The notes under the pieces: generated by a model | Told to the model about the DNA's origin: nothing | Databases searched by the model: none | Seen by the model: the letters and a program-made list of their open reading frames with translations, nothing else | Origin: Acidobacteriota bacterium | GTDB lineage: Bacteria; Acidobacteriota; Terriglobia; Bryobacterales; Bryobacteraceae | Assembly (NCBI GenBank): GCA_016201205.1 | Contig: JACQDF010000287.1 | Coordinates: 1-35,173, forward strand | Direction: 5' to 3' | Length of the DNA: 35,173 bases | Program-made: the position numbers and the translations under genes | Shown: positions 1 through 8,843 of the stretch, in pieces | How positions within the stretch are numbered: the first letter of the stretch is position 1 | Layout of the letters: every line of letters begins with the position of its first letter

Positions 1-743
1 CGATGCGGGTCCCGAGGCGGCGGGCAAAGCTCATCGGCAGGCGGTCATTTCCTCCCTGAATGGTGTACACCTTTTGAGCGCCAATGAGGCCGGAAAAGAG
101 ATTCAGCGTCCACGCCGCCGACCACTGCCCGGCCCGAAGACCCTGACAAGCCAGCTCAGCCGCCGCTGGCGAGAGGCCTTTCGAGGCCAGGTACTGACCC
201 ACGGTAACCTCATCCAGGGACCGGATCGCGGGCGGCACGCGCGGATCGTTCTTCTGGGGCAGCGATTTCACCACCGCATCGAGCAACTTTGCGCTCAATC
301 CTTGCATCCCGAGCTTGCGCTCTTCCGGGGTCAGATCGAGCGGCCAATCCACCGCTTCCCCGGGGGCGGGAGCAAGCCGCTTGCCGTGCAGATAGTAGGC
401 CGTGCGCTTGTTCGCCGGAGCGCTATAGGGCGCCAGCTCCAATTCAAACTCCCGGATGTAGCGGAGCGGGAAGTCGTGGAAGTCCCCAATCCGGGTGGCG
501 CCGGCCTCGGCGTGCAGGTCCGGCGAAAGTCCTTCCCGCAGGGTCAGGACCCGGCCTCCGGGACGAAGCTGTCCCTCGAAAACGGTGACTTCATAGCCGC
601 GCTTGCCAAGCTCGTAAGCGGCGCACAAACCGGCCAGGCCCGCGCCCGCGATGACCACCCGCTTGCCGGGCGCCGCCCCCGCGCAAGCGGCTCCGGCCAG
701 CGAAGCCAGAAAGCCGCGGCGCGTCAAACCGTTCTCGATCATG
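1..743 (-). CDS. Flavin-containing amine oxidase-like FAD oxidoreductase (partial, C-terminus beyond window)
   Basis: The gene reads right to left and runs off the left edge, so about 247 N-terminal residues are visible. The start is ATG at 743-741, preceded by a good ribosome site (AAGGAGGG). The protein opens with a Tat-like segment (TRRGFLASLAGAA). Next comes the Rossmann dinucleotide fold VVIAGAGLAGLCAAYEL at about residues 31-47, then an acidic residue closing the second beta strand and the RPGGRV motif typical of the FAD-binding flavin monoamine oxidase/protoporphyrinogen oxidase superfamily. By family it would oxidise an amine or similar substrate with FAD; the Tat-like leader suggests export of the folded enzyme. 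The substrate cannot be inferred because the catalytic C-terminal half is missing. It diverges from the PqaA-like gene. Confidence 0.85.
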
Positions 744-830
744 CAGCCCTCCTTCTTCCTCGGGGTAGTCTATCAGAGGATTGCCTGAAATCAAACGCGA
801 TTAAGAGTCGAATGGAATCGAATAGGCAGT

Positions 831-908
831 TCAAAAATACAGCTTCACCGCGAATTGGATGAACCTCGGCGTATAGCCCGACCGCCCCGGCAACACATCG
901 AGGAAGCC
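831..908 (-). pseudogene. Relic of the C-terminus of a TonB-dependent receptor
   Basis: In this frame 25 codons and a TGA stop read as an outer-membrane barrel ending: a short turn (LPGRSGYTP) and then alternating residues RFIQFAVKLYF with a terminal Phe. This matches the closing strand of Oar-like TonB-dependent receptors, as in the gene at 4.7-8.0 kb, which ends FRFGLRFSF. A TAG stop lies about six codons upstream and nothing of the rest of a receptor remains. I read it as debris of a deleted or transposed receptor gene (inference). It is short, so chance is possible. Confidence 0.5.
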
Positions 909-982
909 AACAATACAACAATTCTATTGAGCTCTCCAACCAGGCCCTCCGCTACAATCCTAGGCGGAGGCCCACTCGACTC

Positions 983-2377
983 ATGCGTGTAGTCATCCTT
1001 GCTCTTTTCTTCGTGTCATTTCTGCGGGCTGCCGTCAACCAGCTCACCGCTCTCGAACAGTACGTTCGCGCTCCCGACTCCTCGTTTCGTTACGAATTGC
1101 TGAGCACAACCCGCGCCGGCAGCACGACCGCCTACGTACTCGACATGGTTTCGCAGAACTGGCTCTCGCCGGCCGCGGTGAACCGCACGGAATGGCGTCA
1201 CTGGCTGATCATTATTAAACCCGACCGCGTCGACACCTCGACTGGACTCCTGTTCATCAACGGAGGCTCCAACGGCGGCCGGCCGCCCTCGGGTCCTGAC
1301 CCGCTGCTCGCTCTTCTGGCCGGGGACATGGGCGCGGTCGTGGCCGACCTGCGGATGGTGCCCAACCAGCCCCTCATTTTCGCCGGGGAGACTCGCGAGC
1401 GCAGCGAGGACGCGCTCATTGCTTTCACCTGGGATCGCTTCCTGAAAACGGGCGACGCCCGCTGGCCGGCGCGTCTGCCGATGACCAAGAGCGCCGTCCG
1501 CGCGATGGACGCCGTTACCAGCTTCCTCGCCTCGCAACAGGCTGGTGGAGTCACCGTGAATCGCTTCATCGTCTCCGGCGCGTCCAAGCGCGGCTGGACC
1601 GCCTGGACAACAGCCGCCGTGGATTCGCGCGTGATTGCCGTGGCGCCGATGGTGATCGACATCCCGAACCTCGAGTTCTCGTTCATTCATCACTGGCGTG
1701 TGTATGGCTTCTGGGCGCCCGCGATCCAGGATTACGTCGACATGGGAGTCATGAGCTGGGTGGGGACGCCGCAGTTGCAGGCCCTGCGCGAGATAGAAGA
1801 TCCCTACGAGTACCGGGAGCTGCTTTCCCTTCCCAAGTACATTGTCAACGCGGCCGGCGATCAATTCTTCGTGCCGGACTCCTCGCAATTCTATTTCGCC
1901 GATTTGCCCGGCGAGAAATATCTGCGGTATGTGCCGAACGTGGATCACTCGCTGGAGAGTCCGGAGGTCGCGCTGGGCATCCTCGCCTGGGTGGACGCGG
2001 TGTTGTCGAACAGGCCGCGGCCGCGCTTCTACTGGAAATCGGATCGCGGGAAAGGGCAAATCCTGGTGCGAACGCTCGACAGCCCGACGGCAGTGAAACT
2101 CTGGCAGGCGGCCAATCCTGAGGCGCGCGATTTTCGACTCATGACCATCGGAGCGGCCTGGACCAGCCGGGAGATAAAGGGCGAGAACGGCATGTACGCC
2201 GTCGAAGTGGCGCCGCCCTCCTCCGGCTGGACCGCGTTTTTCGTTGAACTGACGTTTCCCGGGGCCCGGCTTCCCCTGGTGTTCACGACGGACGTCGTGG
2301 TGACCCCCGACGTTTATCCGTTCGGGCCGCCTGCCTCCGCCGTGGACGCCCGTGCCCCAGGCCCCTTGATGAAATAG
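983..2377 (+). CDS. PhoPQ-activated pathogenicity-related (PqaA-like) secreted alpha/beta hydrolase
   Basis: 464 residues with an N-terminal signal peptide (MRVVILALFFVSFLRAA). The body matches the PqaA_related family: an alpha/beta-hydrolase core with GGSNGG near residue 95, an acidic FAGETRERSEDALIAFTW segment, and the nucleophile-elbow-like SGASKRGWTAW near residue 199. The last is the most recognisable signature of the family. The C-terminal ~120 residues look like a beta-rich accessory domain. The family was named for a PhoP/PhoQ-activated Salmonella gene; substrates are not established and an esterase/hydrolase role is inferred. The start has an upstream GGAGG at 967-971 and a -10-like TACAAT at 953-958. 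The next gene starts 40 bp downstream on the same strand. Confidence 0.85.
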   Translation: MRVVILALFFVSFLRAAVNQLTALEQYVRAPDSSFRYELLSTTRAGSTTAYVLDMVSQNWLSPAAVNRTEWRHWLIIIKPDRVDTSTGLLFINGGSNGGRPPSGPDPLLALLAGDMGAVVADLRMVPNQPLIFAGETRERSEDALIAFTWDRFLKTGDARWPARLPMTKSAVRAMDAVTSFLASQQAGGVTVNRFIVSGASKRGWTAWTTAAVDSRVIAVAPMVIDIPNLEFSFIHHWRVYGFWAPAIQDYVDMGVMSWVGTPQLQALREIEDPYEYRELLSLPKYIVNAAGDQFFVPDSSQFYFADLPGEKYLRYVPNVDHSLESPEVALGILAWVDAVLSNRPRPRFYWKSDRGKGQILVRTLDSPTAVKLWQAANPEARDFRLMTIGAAWTSREIKGENGMYAVEVAPPSSGWTAFFVELTFPGARLPLVFTTDVVVTPDVYPFGPPASAVDARAPGPLMK

Positions 2378-2417
2378 GTGTTCGCGGAGCAATTTCCCCT
2401 CCGGTAGACTGGGAGCA

Positions 2418-3386
2418 ATGACCCGCAGGGGCTTCGTTTCGCTGGCCGCGGCCGCCGCGCAGCCGGAGGCGGCGCTGCCCTTCCAGCGCGGGGTCAACTT
2501 CACCGCCGAGTTTCCTGACGCCTATGCGTCCGAGCGCGCGCGGCGGATTCTGGTGAGCCTGCTCCAGTACGGCGTGAACTCGGTGGCTCTCGTTCCCTAT
2601 GGCTTCTCGCCGCCGGGCCGGCCGGAAGTCCGATACAGCGGAACCCGCTTCATGGAAAAAGACGAAGCCATCCGGAATCTGGCGGCTATCGCGCACAAGC
2701 AGGGTCTGAAGGTCTTCCTCAAGCCTCAGATCTGGGTCGCCCGCGGCGCTCCGACCGACCTCGACTTTCCAAAGGAGGCGGACCGCCGCCAATGGTTCAG
2801 CCAGTATCGCCCGTTTGTCGAACACTACGCGAATCTGGCGGCGGGAATCCAAGCGGATCTGCTGTCCATTGGAGTCGAGTTCTCACGCCTGTCGCGTTAT
2901 GAATCCGAATGGCGCGGCCTCATCGCCCGGGCCCGAGAGATGTACCGCGGCCCGCTGACCTATGCCGCCAATTGGGGTGCGGAATTCGAATCCGTCCGCT
3001 TCTGGGACGCTCTCGATTATCTGGGGCTCAATAACTATTATCCGCTTCCCGACGATCTGTCCACCGCCTCGATTGCCGCCCGGGTGGAGCAGGTTTCTCG
3101 GCGCTTTCGCAAGCCGGTCATTTTTCCGGAAGCCGGATTCGCCAGTCTCGAGGCGCCCCACAGGCAGCCCTGGGACGAGACCCCGCGCAAGTTGTCGATG
3201 CGCGACCAGGCCCGCTGCTATGAGGCGGTGTTTCAAGGCTTCTACAGCAAGCCGTGGTTTCAGGGCGTCTACTGGTGGAAGGTGGGGACCAACGGGTTCG
3301 GCGGCTCCGAGGACGGCTCGCACACGCCGTGGAACAAGCCCGCCATGCAGGTGGTCTCGAAGTGGTATCTTCGGGGCGGAAGGTAG
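2418..3386 (+). CDS. TIM-barrel glycoside hydrolase, GH113-like
   Basis: 322 residues. The leader MTRRGFVSLAAAAAQ resembles a short Tat-type signal. The rest reads as a (beta/alpha)8 barrel: RGVNF in strand 1, LKVFLKPQIW in the middle strands, and IGVEFSRL with the probable acid/base Glu154. Then follow YLGLNNYYPL and VIFPEAGFAS with the probable nucleophile Glu238, and finally the strand-8 segment GVYWWKVGTNGFGG. The xGxE and xxEAG arrangement and length fit GH113-type beta-mannanase/glycosidase proteins. The polysaccharide substrate is not determinable. TAGACT at 2405-2410 stands 7 nt before the ATG with no Shine-Dalgarno sequence, so translation may be leaderless. Confidence 0.75.
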   Translation: MTRRGFVSLAAAAAQPEAALPFQRGVNFTAEFPDAYASERARRILVSLLQYGVNSVALVPYGFSPPGRPEVRYSGTRFMEKDEAIRNLAAIAHKQGLKVFLKPQIWVARGAPTDLDFPKEADRRQWFSQYRPFVEHYANLAAGIQADLLSIGVEFSRLSRYESEWRGLIARAREMYRGPLTYAANWGAEFESVRFWDALDYLGLNNYYPLPDDLSTASIAARVEQVSRRFRKPVIFPEAGFASLEAPHRQPWDETPRKLSMRDQARCYEAVFQGFYSKPWFQGVYWWKVGTNGFGGSEDGSHTPWNKPAMQVVSKWYLRGGR

Positions 3387-3452
3387 AATGCGAGGCTATT
3401 CAAAACAGGCCACCAGGACGATATTCAGCCAGGATCACGTGTGGAGGATCGT

Positions 3453-4133
3453 ATGACAGCAACCAGGTTCATCCTTGCTGCGAGCGCGGTTTTGTCGCTG
3501 AGCCTTCCCGCCGGCGCGGCTACTCTGTCCCGCAGGGCGTCGATCACCGGCGGCGGCGGCGATGGGAAATGCACCATTGAAGTGGACGTGGATGGAGCGG
3601 CCGACGTCGAAGTTGCAGGGGACATGGGGTACCTGCGGACGTTGTCCGGAGAAACCGCGACCTGGAAGCGGTTCGTATGCAACCAGGCGATGCCGCGCAA
3701 CCCGGGCGATTTCCGTTTTCGCGGAATCGACGGCCGGGGCCATGTCGAGCTCATCCGCGATCCGCGCGGTGGCGGCGGCAGCGCAGTGGTGCGAATCGAG
3801 GATCCCAAGGGTGGCCGCGAAGGGTACACCTTTGATCTGGAATGGCGTGGAGCTCACCCAGGCTACGAGGGTGGCGGCGGCCGAACCGCGCGGGGAGGCG
3901 CCGGCAGGGCGATCGAGACTTGTCAAGAGGCAGTCGAGTCGAGAATTTACCGCATGGGTTATCGAGACGTCCGTTTTCAGGCTGCCAATGCCGACGACCG
4001 GCCCGGCCGCTACGACTGGATCGTGGGGGTGGCAACCGCAAGAAAGGGCTTCACAACCCATTCCTTCCGCTTCGGTTGTTCGGTGGACTTCAGCAGCGGA
4101 AGAGTCCGGTCCGTGGAAGTGGACCGGCGCTGA
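3453..4133 (+). CDS. Secreted protein of unknown function
   Basis: 226 residues with a clear signal peptide (MTATRFILAASAVLSLSLPAGA, then cleavage). I chose the ATG at 3453 because GGAGG at 3443-3447 stands 5 nt upstream; a GTG at 3441 is an in-frame alternative. The mature protein starts with a glycine-rich stretch and an acidic CTIEVDVDGAADVEV segment. It has a Gly/Arg-rich linker near residues 140-155 and a C-terminal domain of about 70 residues containing DDRPGRYDWIVG and FGCSVDFSSGRVRSVEV. I have seen the C-terminal pattern in exported acidobacterial proteins of unknown function; no enzymatic motif is visible. A 10-bp tandem repeat begins at its stop codon. Confidence 0.7.
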   Translation: MTATRFILAASAVLSLSLPAGAATLSRRASITGGGGDGKCTIEVDVDGAADVEVAGDMGYLRTLSGETATWKRFVCNQAMPRNPGDFRFRGIDGRGHVELIRDPRGGGGSAVVRIEDPKGGREGYTFDLEWRGAHPGYEGGGGRTARGGAGRAIETCQEAVESRIYRMGYRDVRFQAANADDRPGRYDWIVGVATARKGFTTHSFRFGCSVDFSSGRVRSVEVDRR

Positions 4134-4153
4134 CCGGCGCTGACCGGCGCTGA
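4122..4153. repeat. 10-bp tandem repeat (GACCGGCGCT) x3 over a stop codon
   Basis: Three perfect head-to-tail copies of GACCGGCGCT followed by GA. The first copy holds the last codons of the upstream gene. TGA occurs at 4131, 4141 and 4151, which puts a stop in each of the three forward frames because the period is not a multiple of three. Confidence 0.85.
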
Positions 4154-4199
4154 GCCGGGAGATGGCAGCGCAGTCCCCTGCATGATACAATTTCCCCCC

Positions 4200-4547
4200 A
4201 TGCGGGTCCAACGCTGGAATGAACTGGCATTCGAACAGATGAATCCGTCTGTCGGGCGGAAAGTCTTGCACGCGGAGACGATGACGATGGCGCGCCTGAT
4301 CCTGAAGAAAGGAGCGATCGTGCCCGAGCATCACCACGTGAACGAGCAGATCTCGACGATTCTCGAAGGCAGGATGCGTTTCTTCGTGGGCGGCGAACAA
4401 CAGGTTCTGGGACCGGGCGAGAGCGTCGTCATCCCGCCCAACGTGCCGCACTGGGTGGAAGTTCTCGAGGACTGCGACGTGATCGACCTTTTCTGTCCGG
4501 TGCGCGAGGACTGGCTCAGAGGCGACGACGCCTATCTGCGAAGATAG
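4200..4547 (+). CDS. Cupin-domain protein
   Basis: 115 residues forming a single small cupin barrel. Motif 1 is present as GAIVPEHHHVNEQISTILEGRMRF, shown here in parts: EHHH gives the metal-binding histidines and the Glu follows at NEQ. Motif 2 is PGESVVIPPNVPHWVEV with the last His ligand. Small cupins of this form bind a divalent metal and act as sugar isomerase-like enzymes, dioxygenases or sensors; no specific role can be assigned. I prefer the ATG at 4200 because a -10-like TACAAT lies at 4186-4191, 8 nt upstream, suggesting a leaderless mRNA. An in-frame ATG at 4182 would overlap that box and adds only MIQFPP. Confidence 0.8.
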   Translation: MRVQRWNELAFEQMNPSVGRKVLHAETMTMARLILKKGAIVPEHHHVNEQISTILEGRMRFFVGGEQQVLGPGESVVIPPNVPHWVEVLEDCDVIDLFCPVREDWLRGDDAYLRR

Positions 4548-4580
4548 CCCGCACTTGAGGTATACTTGCTCCTGCCGCGC

Positions 4581-4609
4581 TTGACGGCGCTTTGGTGTAT
4601 GCTTGGTAT
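4581..4609 (+). promoter_or_regulatory. Possible promoter for the TonB-dependent receptor
   Basis: TTGACG at 4581-4586 is a good -35 hexamer. The hexamer 17 bp later (TGGTAT, 4604-4609) is a moderate -10. TATGCT at 4598 and TATACT at 4561 are alternative -10 boxes with poorer spacing. Confidence 0.3.
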
Positions 4610-4657
4610 CAAGGCGGGGTTCCCATGCTCTCGGAATCTCAAAGGGGGTTTTTGCAT

Positions 4658-5248
4658 ATGGTTCGCATGAACTACGCAGGTCGTGTGTGCCTGCTTTTTC
4701 TGGTAGTCCTCACCGGACTGTCGCTGATGTCGCAGCCCGCGGCTGCGCAAATTCTTTACGGCTCGCTCGTCGGCAACGTCAAGGACCCGAGCGATGCGGC
4801 GATCGGCGGCGCCACTGTGGTCGCCACGCACAAGGAGACAAACCAGGCGCGCCAGACGGCCAGCAACGAGGTGGGCTCCTTCAGTTTTCCCACCATGCAG
4901 GCCGGCGTCTACGAAATCCGTGTGACGAAGGATGGGTTCCGCACTGCAACCAGCGAGGTGACGGTCACGATCAACTCGGTCACCCGCGCCGATCTGACGT
5001 TGCAGCTCGGCGCCGTGGCGGAGTCCGTGCAGGTGACCGCGGCGGCCGCATCGCTCCAAACGGATCGCAGCGAAGTGCGCGCCGAGATGGGCAGCAAGAC
5101 ATTTCAGAATCTGCCCGTACCGCTGGGCCGCAATTACCAGAGTCTGCTGCGCACCATCCCGGGCTTCCGGCCGCCGTCGAACGCGCACTCGGTGCCGACG
5201 AACCCATCGCGTGCGCTGACCTATAAACGTCAACGGCGTCAGCTATAG
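4658..5248 (+). CDS. Oar-like TonB-dependent receptor, N-terminal part (frameshifted)
   Basis: This is the 5' piece of a receptor of about 1,126 residues that continues in the next frame. ATG 4658 follows AAGGGGGT by 8 nt and begins a signal peptide ending QPAAAQ. Residues ~32-120 form a carboxypeptidase-regulatory-like beta-sandwich ([20 protein letters not shown] ... [11 protein letters not shown]). The beginning of the plug domain follows ([22 protein letters not shown]). After ALT at 5221 the reading runs YKRQRRQL and stops at 5246. Removing one A from the AAA at 5225-5227 restores Y-N-V-N-G and joins perfectly to the downstream frame. It is either a recent one-base insertion or an assembly error. 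Confidence 0.8.
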   Translation: MVRMNYAGRVCLLFLVVLTGLSLMSQPAAAQILYGSLVGNVKDPSDAAIGGATVVATHKETNQARQTASNEVGSFSFPTMQAGVYEIRVTKDGFRTATSEVTVTINSVTRADLTLQLGAVAESVQVTAAAASLQTDRSEVRAEMGSKTFQNLPVPLGRNYQSLLRTIPGFRPPSNAHSVPTNPSRALTYKRQRRQL

Positions 5249-5258
5249 CATCAACAAC

Positions 5259-8039
5259 GTGCGCATCGACGGCGCCAGCTCCAACGCTCCCTGGCTGCCT
5301 CACATCACGTCGTTTGTACCGACGCTCGAATCGATCGATACGGTGAACGTAGTGACCAACAGCTTCGACGCCGAGCAGGGCCTGGCGGGCGGAGCGGCGG
5401 TGAACGTGCAAATCCGCAGCGGCACCAACGACCTTCATGGATCGGGCTTCGAGTACCACACCGACAGCGCTTTAAAGGCCAAACCCTGGATCCTGCCGCA
5501 GGGAGCGCGCAAGCCAAAACTGGTGAACAACGAATTCGGCGGATCACTGGGCGGGCCCATCAAGAAAGACAAGATGTTCTACTTCGTGAGCTATGAGGGC
5601 ACGCCGAATCGCGAGTTTGCTTCGCGCCTCGGCACGGTGCCGACGCCGCTGCAGAAGCGTGGCGACCTGTCGGAATCCACGCGGGTGATTTACGACCCGG
5701 CGACCGGCAGCCCCGACGGATCGAACCGAACGCCATTTGCGGGGAACGTCATTCCTACCGCTCGCATCAGCCCCATTACGAAGAAACTGGCTGACCTGAC
5801 GCCAGGCCCGAACGTCGCCACCGCGGGCTTTACCCAAAACTACTTCGCGGGCGGCTCCTATATCTTCGACCGCCATCGCGCCGATACCAAGCTGAATTGG
5901 AACCCCACAGCCAAGCTCAGCCTGTTCGGCCGGTACAGTCTTCTGCATTACGACATGGTGAACCCGCAGATGTTCGGCTCGCTCGGCGGCCCGGAAGTGT
6001 CCAGCGCGGGAGGCAACGCCGGCGACGCCTTCGGCAACACCCACAGCTTCACTGGAGCTGCGACCTATATCTTGACGCCGAACCTGATCATGGACGCCTA
6101 TTACGGCTACACACTGGCGGACACCGCCGTCGAGCAGGCGCGTCTGGATGAGAAGCTCGGCCTCGATTTCTTGGGCATTCCTGGAACCAACGGCACGCGG
6201 CGCTTCGAAGGCGGATGGCCGCGGTTCTCGGTGAGCGGCTACACCGATCTGGGCACTCCGAACGACTTTCAGCCGTACTATCGCAGCGATCCCCAGCACC
6301 AGTACGTGGCCAACCTCAACTGGACCAAGGGCCCGCACGAAGTCCGGTTTGGCTTCGACATCTACCTCACTGGTATGAACCATTTGCAGCCGGAGGCCAC
6401 CGGCGGCAGCCACGGGGCTTCTGGAGGTTTCACCTTTGGCACCGGACCGACGGGGACTGTCGGCGTCACCTCCGACCAGTTCAACGGTTATGGTACATTT
6501 CTGCTCGGGCTTCCAACCAACGTCGGCAAGATCACCCAGGTTCCCGACGGATACAACACGCGGCAGAAGAACTTCAGCCTGTACGTTCGCGACCGGTGGA
6601 ATGTCAATCGCAAATTTACCCTGTCCTATGGGTTGCGGTGGGAGTACTATCCGTTCCCGACGCGCGCCGACCGGGGTTTGGAATGGTACAACTCCGCGAC
6701 CAACAAGATGCACATCTGCGGCGTCGGGCAGGTTCCGGAAGACTGCGGTGTCCACGTCAGCAAGAGGAACTTCGCCCCGCGCATTGGATTCGCGTGGCGT
6801 CCGATGGAGACATTTGTGATCCGCGCCGGCTACGGCATCACCTATGATCCATTCTCCTTGCAAAGGCCGCTGCGCACCAACTATCCGCTGTTAATCATTC
6901 AGAACATCCCTGCCCCGAATTCGTTCGCTTGGGTGAGCCCGATTGCGCAGGGCATTCCGCGCGCGGTGATTCCAGATTTCGGCAATGGCATCATCGACAT
7001 TCCCGGCACCTATGCCGCCATCACCACCCCGACGGACTACAGGCGAGGCTACATCCAGTCCTGGAACTTCACGCTTCAGAAACAGCTCAAGTGGGGATTC
7101 ACCGGCCAGGCCGGCTACGTCGCCACCCGCTCGACCCGTCAGATCGGCTACCTGGACATCAACGCCAGCCAGGTGATCGGCAGCGAGAACACCGGCCGTC
7201 CTCTCAACCAGCGCTTCGGGCGGCTGACCGCCACGACCATGATCACGCCCTTCGGCACCACGATGTACGACTCGCTTCAAGCGCAGTTGGACCGCCGCTT
7301 CGCCGCCGGCCTCTCCCTGGCAGTCGGCTACACGTGGGGCAAGGTGATCGGCTTCGCCGACAACAGCGACAGCGGCCCATCAGTTAACGCCATTCCGTAC
7401 TTCAACCGGAATCGTGTGGTTCGCGGCTATGACCGAACTCACAATTTGCACGTCTCAAACATCTGGGAGCTGCCTTTCGGCAAGGGAAAGAACCGGGTCT
7501 CCAGCGGCCCGGCGGCAGCCATCCTGGGCGGCTGGCAGATCAACAACCTGCTTAGCTTCTACAGCGGCCAGCCGTTCGGCATCGGCGCGGACGGCAATTC
7601 GCTGCGCATGCCGGGATCCTCGCAGACCGCCGACCAGGTGAAATCGAATGTGCAGATTCTCGGAGCGGCCGGGCGAGGAACGCCGTACTTCGATCCGGAC
7701 GCGTTCGCCAATCTCTCGACAGCGCGTGGCCAGGAGCGGTTCGGCAACACCGCCTTCAACATTCTCCGCGGACCTGGCATCGCCAACTGGGATTTCGGCG
7801 TCTTCCGGCGTTTCAACGTCACCGAGCGATGGAAGATCGAGTTCCGCATGGAGGCGTTCAACTTCACCAACACGCCCCACTTCAGCAACCCGGGAACAAA
7901 CGTAGCGAGCTACCAGCCCTTGCAGACCGATCTGCTGCGGCGCTACAACGGCTACGGCGAGATCACCGGCGTGACCAACATCGGCCGCGACGGCATCGAC
8001 GAGCGTATGTTCCGCTTCGGACTCCGCTTCAGCTTTTGA
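5259..8039 (+). CDS. Oar-like TonB-dependent receptor, plug and barrel part (frameshifted)
   Basis: The frame is open from 5220. The GTG at 5259 is merely the first possible start, and no ribosome site supports independent translation. The sequence continues the plug (INNVRIDGASS, SIDTVNVVTNSFDAEQG) and then gives about 800 residues of outer-membrane beta-barrel ending with Phe (RMFRFGLRFSF). The segment ERWKIEFRMEAFNFTNTPHF near the end is a hallmark of acidobacterial Oar-like receptors. Family knowledge: such receptors import large or complexed substrates with TonB energy; the substrate is unknown, though nearby glycoside hydrolase and esterase genes fit oligosaccharide uptake (inference). 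The stop overlaps the 3' end of the convergent GT9 gene by 11 bp. Confidence 0.85.
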   Translation: MRIDGASSNAPWLPHITSFVPTLESIDTVNVVTNSFDAEQGLAGGAAVNVQIRSGTNDLHGSGFEYHTDSALKAKPWILPQGARKPKLVNNEFGGSLGGPIKKDKMFYFVSYEGTPNREFASRLGTVPTPLQKRGDLSESTRVIYDPATGSPDGSNRTPFAGNVIPTARISPITKKLADLTPGPNVATAGFTQNYFAGGSYIFDRHRADTKLNWNPTAKLSLFGRYSLLHYDMVNPQMFGSLGGPEVSSAGGNAGDAFGNTHSFTGAATYILTPNLIMDAYYGYTLADTAVEQARLDEKLGLDFLGIPGTNGTRRFEGGWPRFSVSGYTDLGTPNDFQPYYRSDPQHQYVANLNWTKGPHEVRFGFDIYLTGMNHLQPEATGGSHGASGGFTFGTGPTGTVGVTSDQFNGYGTFLLGLPTNVGKITQVPDGYNTRQKNFSLYVRDRWNVNRKFTLSYGLRWEYYPFPTRADRGLEWYNSATNKMHICGVGQVPEDCGVHVSKRNFAPRIGFAWRPMETFVIRAGYGITYDPFSLQRPLRTNYPLLIIQNIPAPNSFAWVSPIAQGIPRAVIPDFGNGIIDIPGTYAAITTPTDYRRGYIQSWNFTLQKQLKWGFTGQAGYVATRSTRQIGYLDINASQVIGSENTGRPLNQRFGRLTATTMITPFGTTMYDSLQAQLDRRFAAGLSLAVGYTWGKVIGFADNSDSGPSVNAIPYFNRNRVVRGYDRTHNLHVSNIWELPFGKGKNRVSSGPAAAILGGWQINNLLSFYSGQPFGIGADGNSLRMPGSSQTADQVKSNVQILGAAGRGTPYFDPDAFANLSTARGQERFGNTAFNILRGPGIANWDFGVFRRFNVTERWKIEFRMEAFNFTNTPHFSNPGTNVASYQPLQTDLLRRYNGYGEITGVTNIGRDGIDERMFRFGLRFSF

Positions 8040-8841
8040 GGAATACGCGCACAGCCTCGAGCACAGCTTTGACCGGGATCGACTCGATCGAGCCATCGGG
8101 TGACCGCACCACGCGAACGCATTCGCCTCGCGGCGTCCAAACTCGAGGGTCCGTGGGACCAAACAGCGCCACCACGGGTGTGCCGGCAGCAGCCGCCAGG
8201 TGGCCGATCCCGGAATCATTCCCGATGAAGATCCGGGCGCCTGCCATCCACTGCCCCAGATCATCCAGACGGGTGAATCGAACCGCTTCCGGAAGCTCCT
8301 CCTCCGGCCCCGCTGTCCAGCGGACTTCCAGTTCGCTGGAAAGGCCTTCCGCCAGCTCGCGAAACAGGTCCAGCGGCCAGTTCTTGCGCCTGCTTCCCGA
8401 GAACGGGTGGATCACCGCGAAGTCATGCCGCCGTGCGGGGAAGTGCAGCCTGGGGTGCGCTCCCAACGGCGCGCCGGCCTGCGACAAGTAGTAGTCCACT
8501 GCGTGCATACCTTCGCCCTCCGGCGGCAGTGCGCGATGGAATGAGAACGAGAAGGCCGTTACAGCTTCCTGAAACTCCGGACGGCCCGTTCCATACCAGG
8601 AAACGATCGAGTCAAAGCAGGCGAGCCGATCCAGCAATCTTGCCGGCGGCGGCCGATCCGGCACACCAAGCGCGTCCAGACCGGTCGCGACGATCGAGTC
8701 CGCACGGGTGGCAAACTGCGCCAGGGGCAGATTCGCTTCCGACGTCCAGACCTCCGTGTAGTCCGCGCGGAGGTATTCGAGTGCGGGCAGCGAGACGATA
8801 AAGTCGCCGATCGCTCCCGGCCGAATCAAAAGGCGGCGCAA
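8029..8841 (-). CDS. Glycosyltransferase family 9 (heptosyltransferase-like)
   Basis: 270 residues from a TTG start at 8841-8839. That start is inferred because the family N-terminus RRLLIRPGAIGDFIVSLPAL begins one codon later; the open frame extends further into the upstream gene. The C-terminal half has the GT-B nucleotide-sugar site: HPFSGSRRKNWPLD, then FIGNDSGIGHLAAAAGTPVVALFGPTDP near residues 205-235, where the D-S-G-x-x-H motif is the family signature. GT9 enzymes add heptose or related sugars to the lipopolysaccharide core from the cytoplasmic face. The gene starts 2 nt after the DsbD-like stop, so translational coupling is likely. Confidence 0.85.
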   Translation of the reverse strand: MRRLLIRPGAIGDFIVSLPALEYLRADYTEVWTSEANLPLAQFATRADSIVATGLDALGVPDRPPPARLLDRLACFDSIVSWYGTGRPEFQEAVTAFSFSFHRALPPEGEGMHAVDYYLSQAGAPLGAHPRLHFPARRHDFAVIHPFSGSRRKNWPLDLFRELAEGLSSELEVRWTAGPEEELPEAVRFTRLDDLGQWMAGARIFIGNDSGIGHLAAAAGTPVVALFGPTDPRVWTPRGECVRVVRSPDGSIESIPVKAVLEAVRVFLKS

Positions 8842-8843
8842 GC

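Noticed and set aside
5219..5259. Programmed ribosomal frameshifting in the TonB receptor
   Set aside because: There is no slippery heptamer of the X-XXY-YYZ type and no stimulatory structure was seen. A simple one-base insertion explains the data better.
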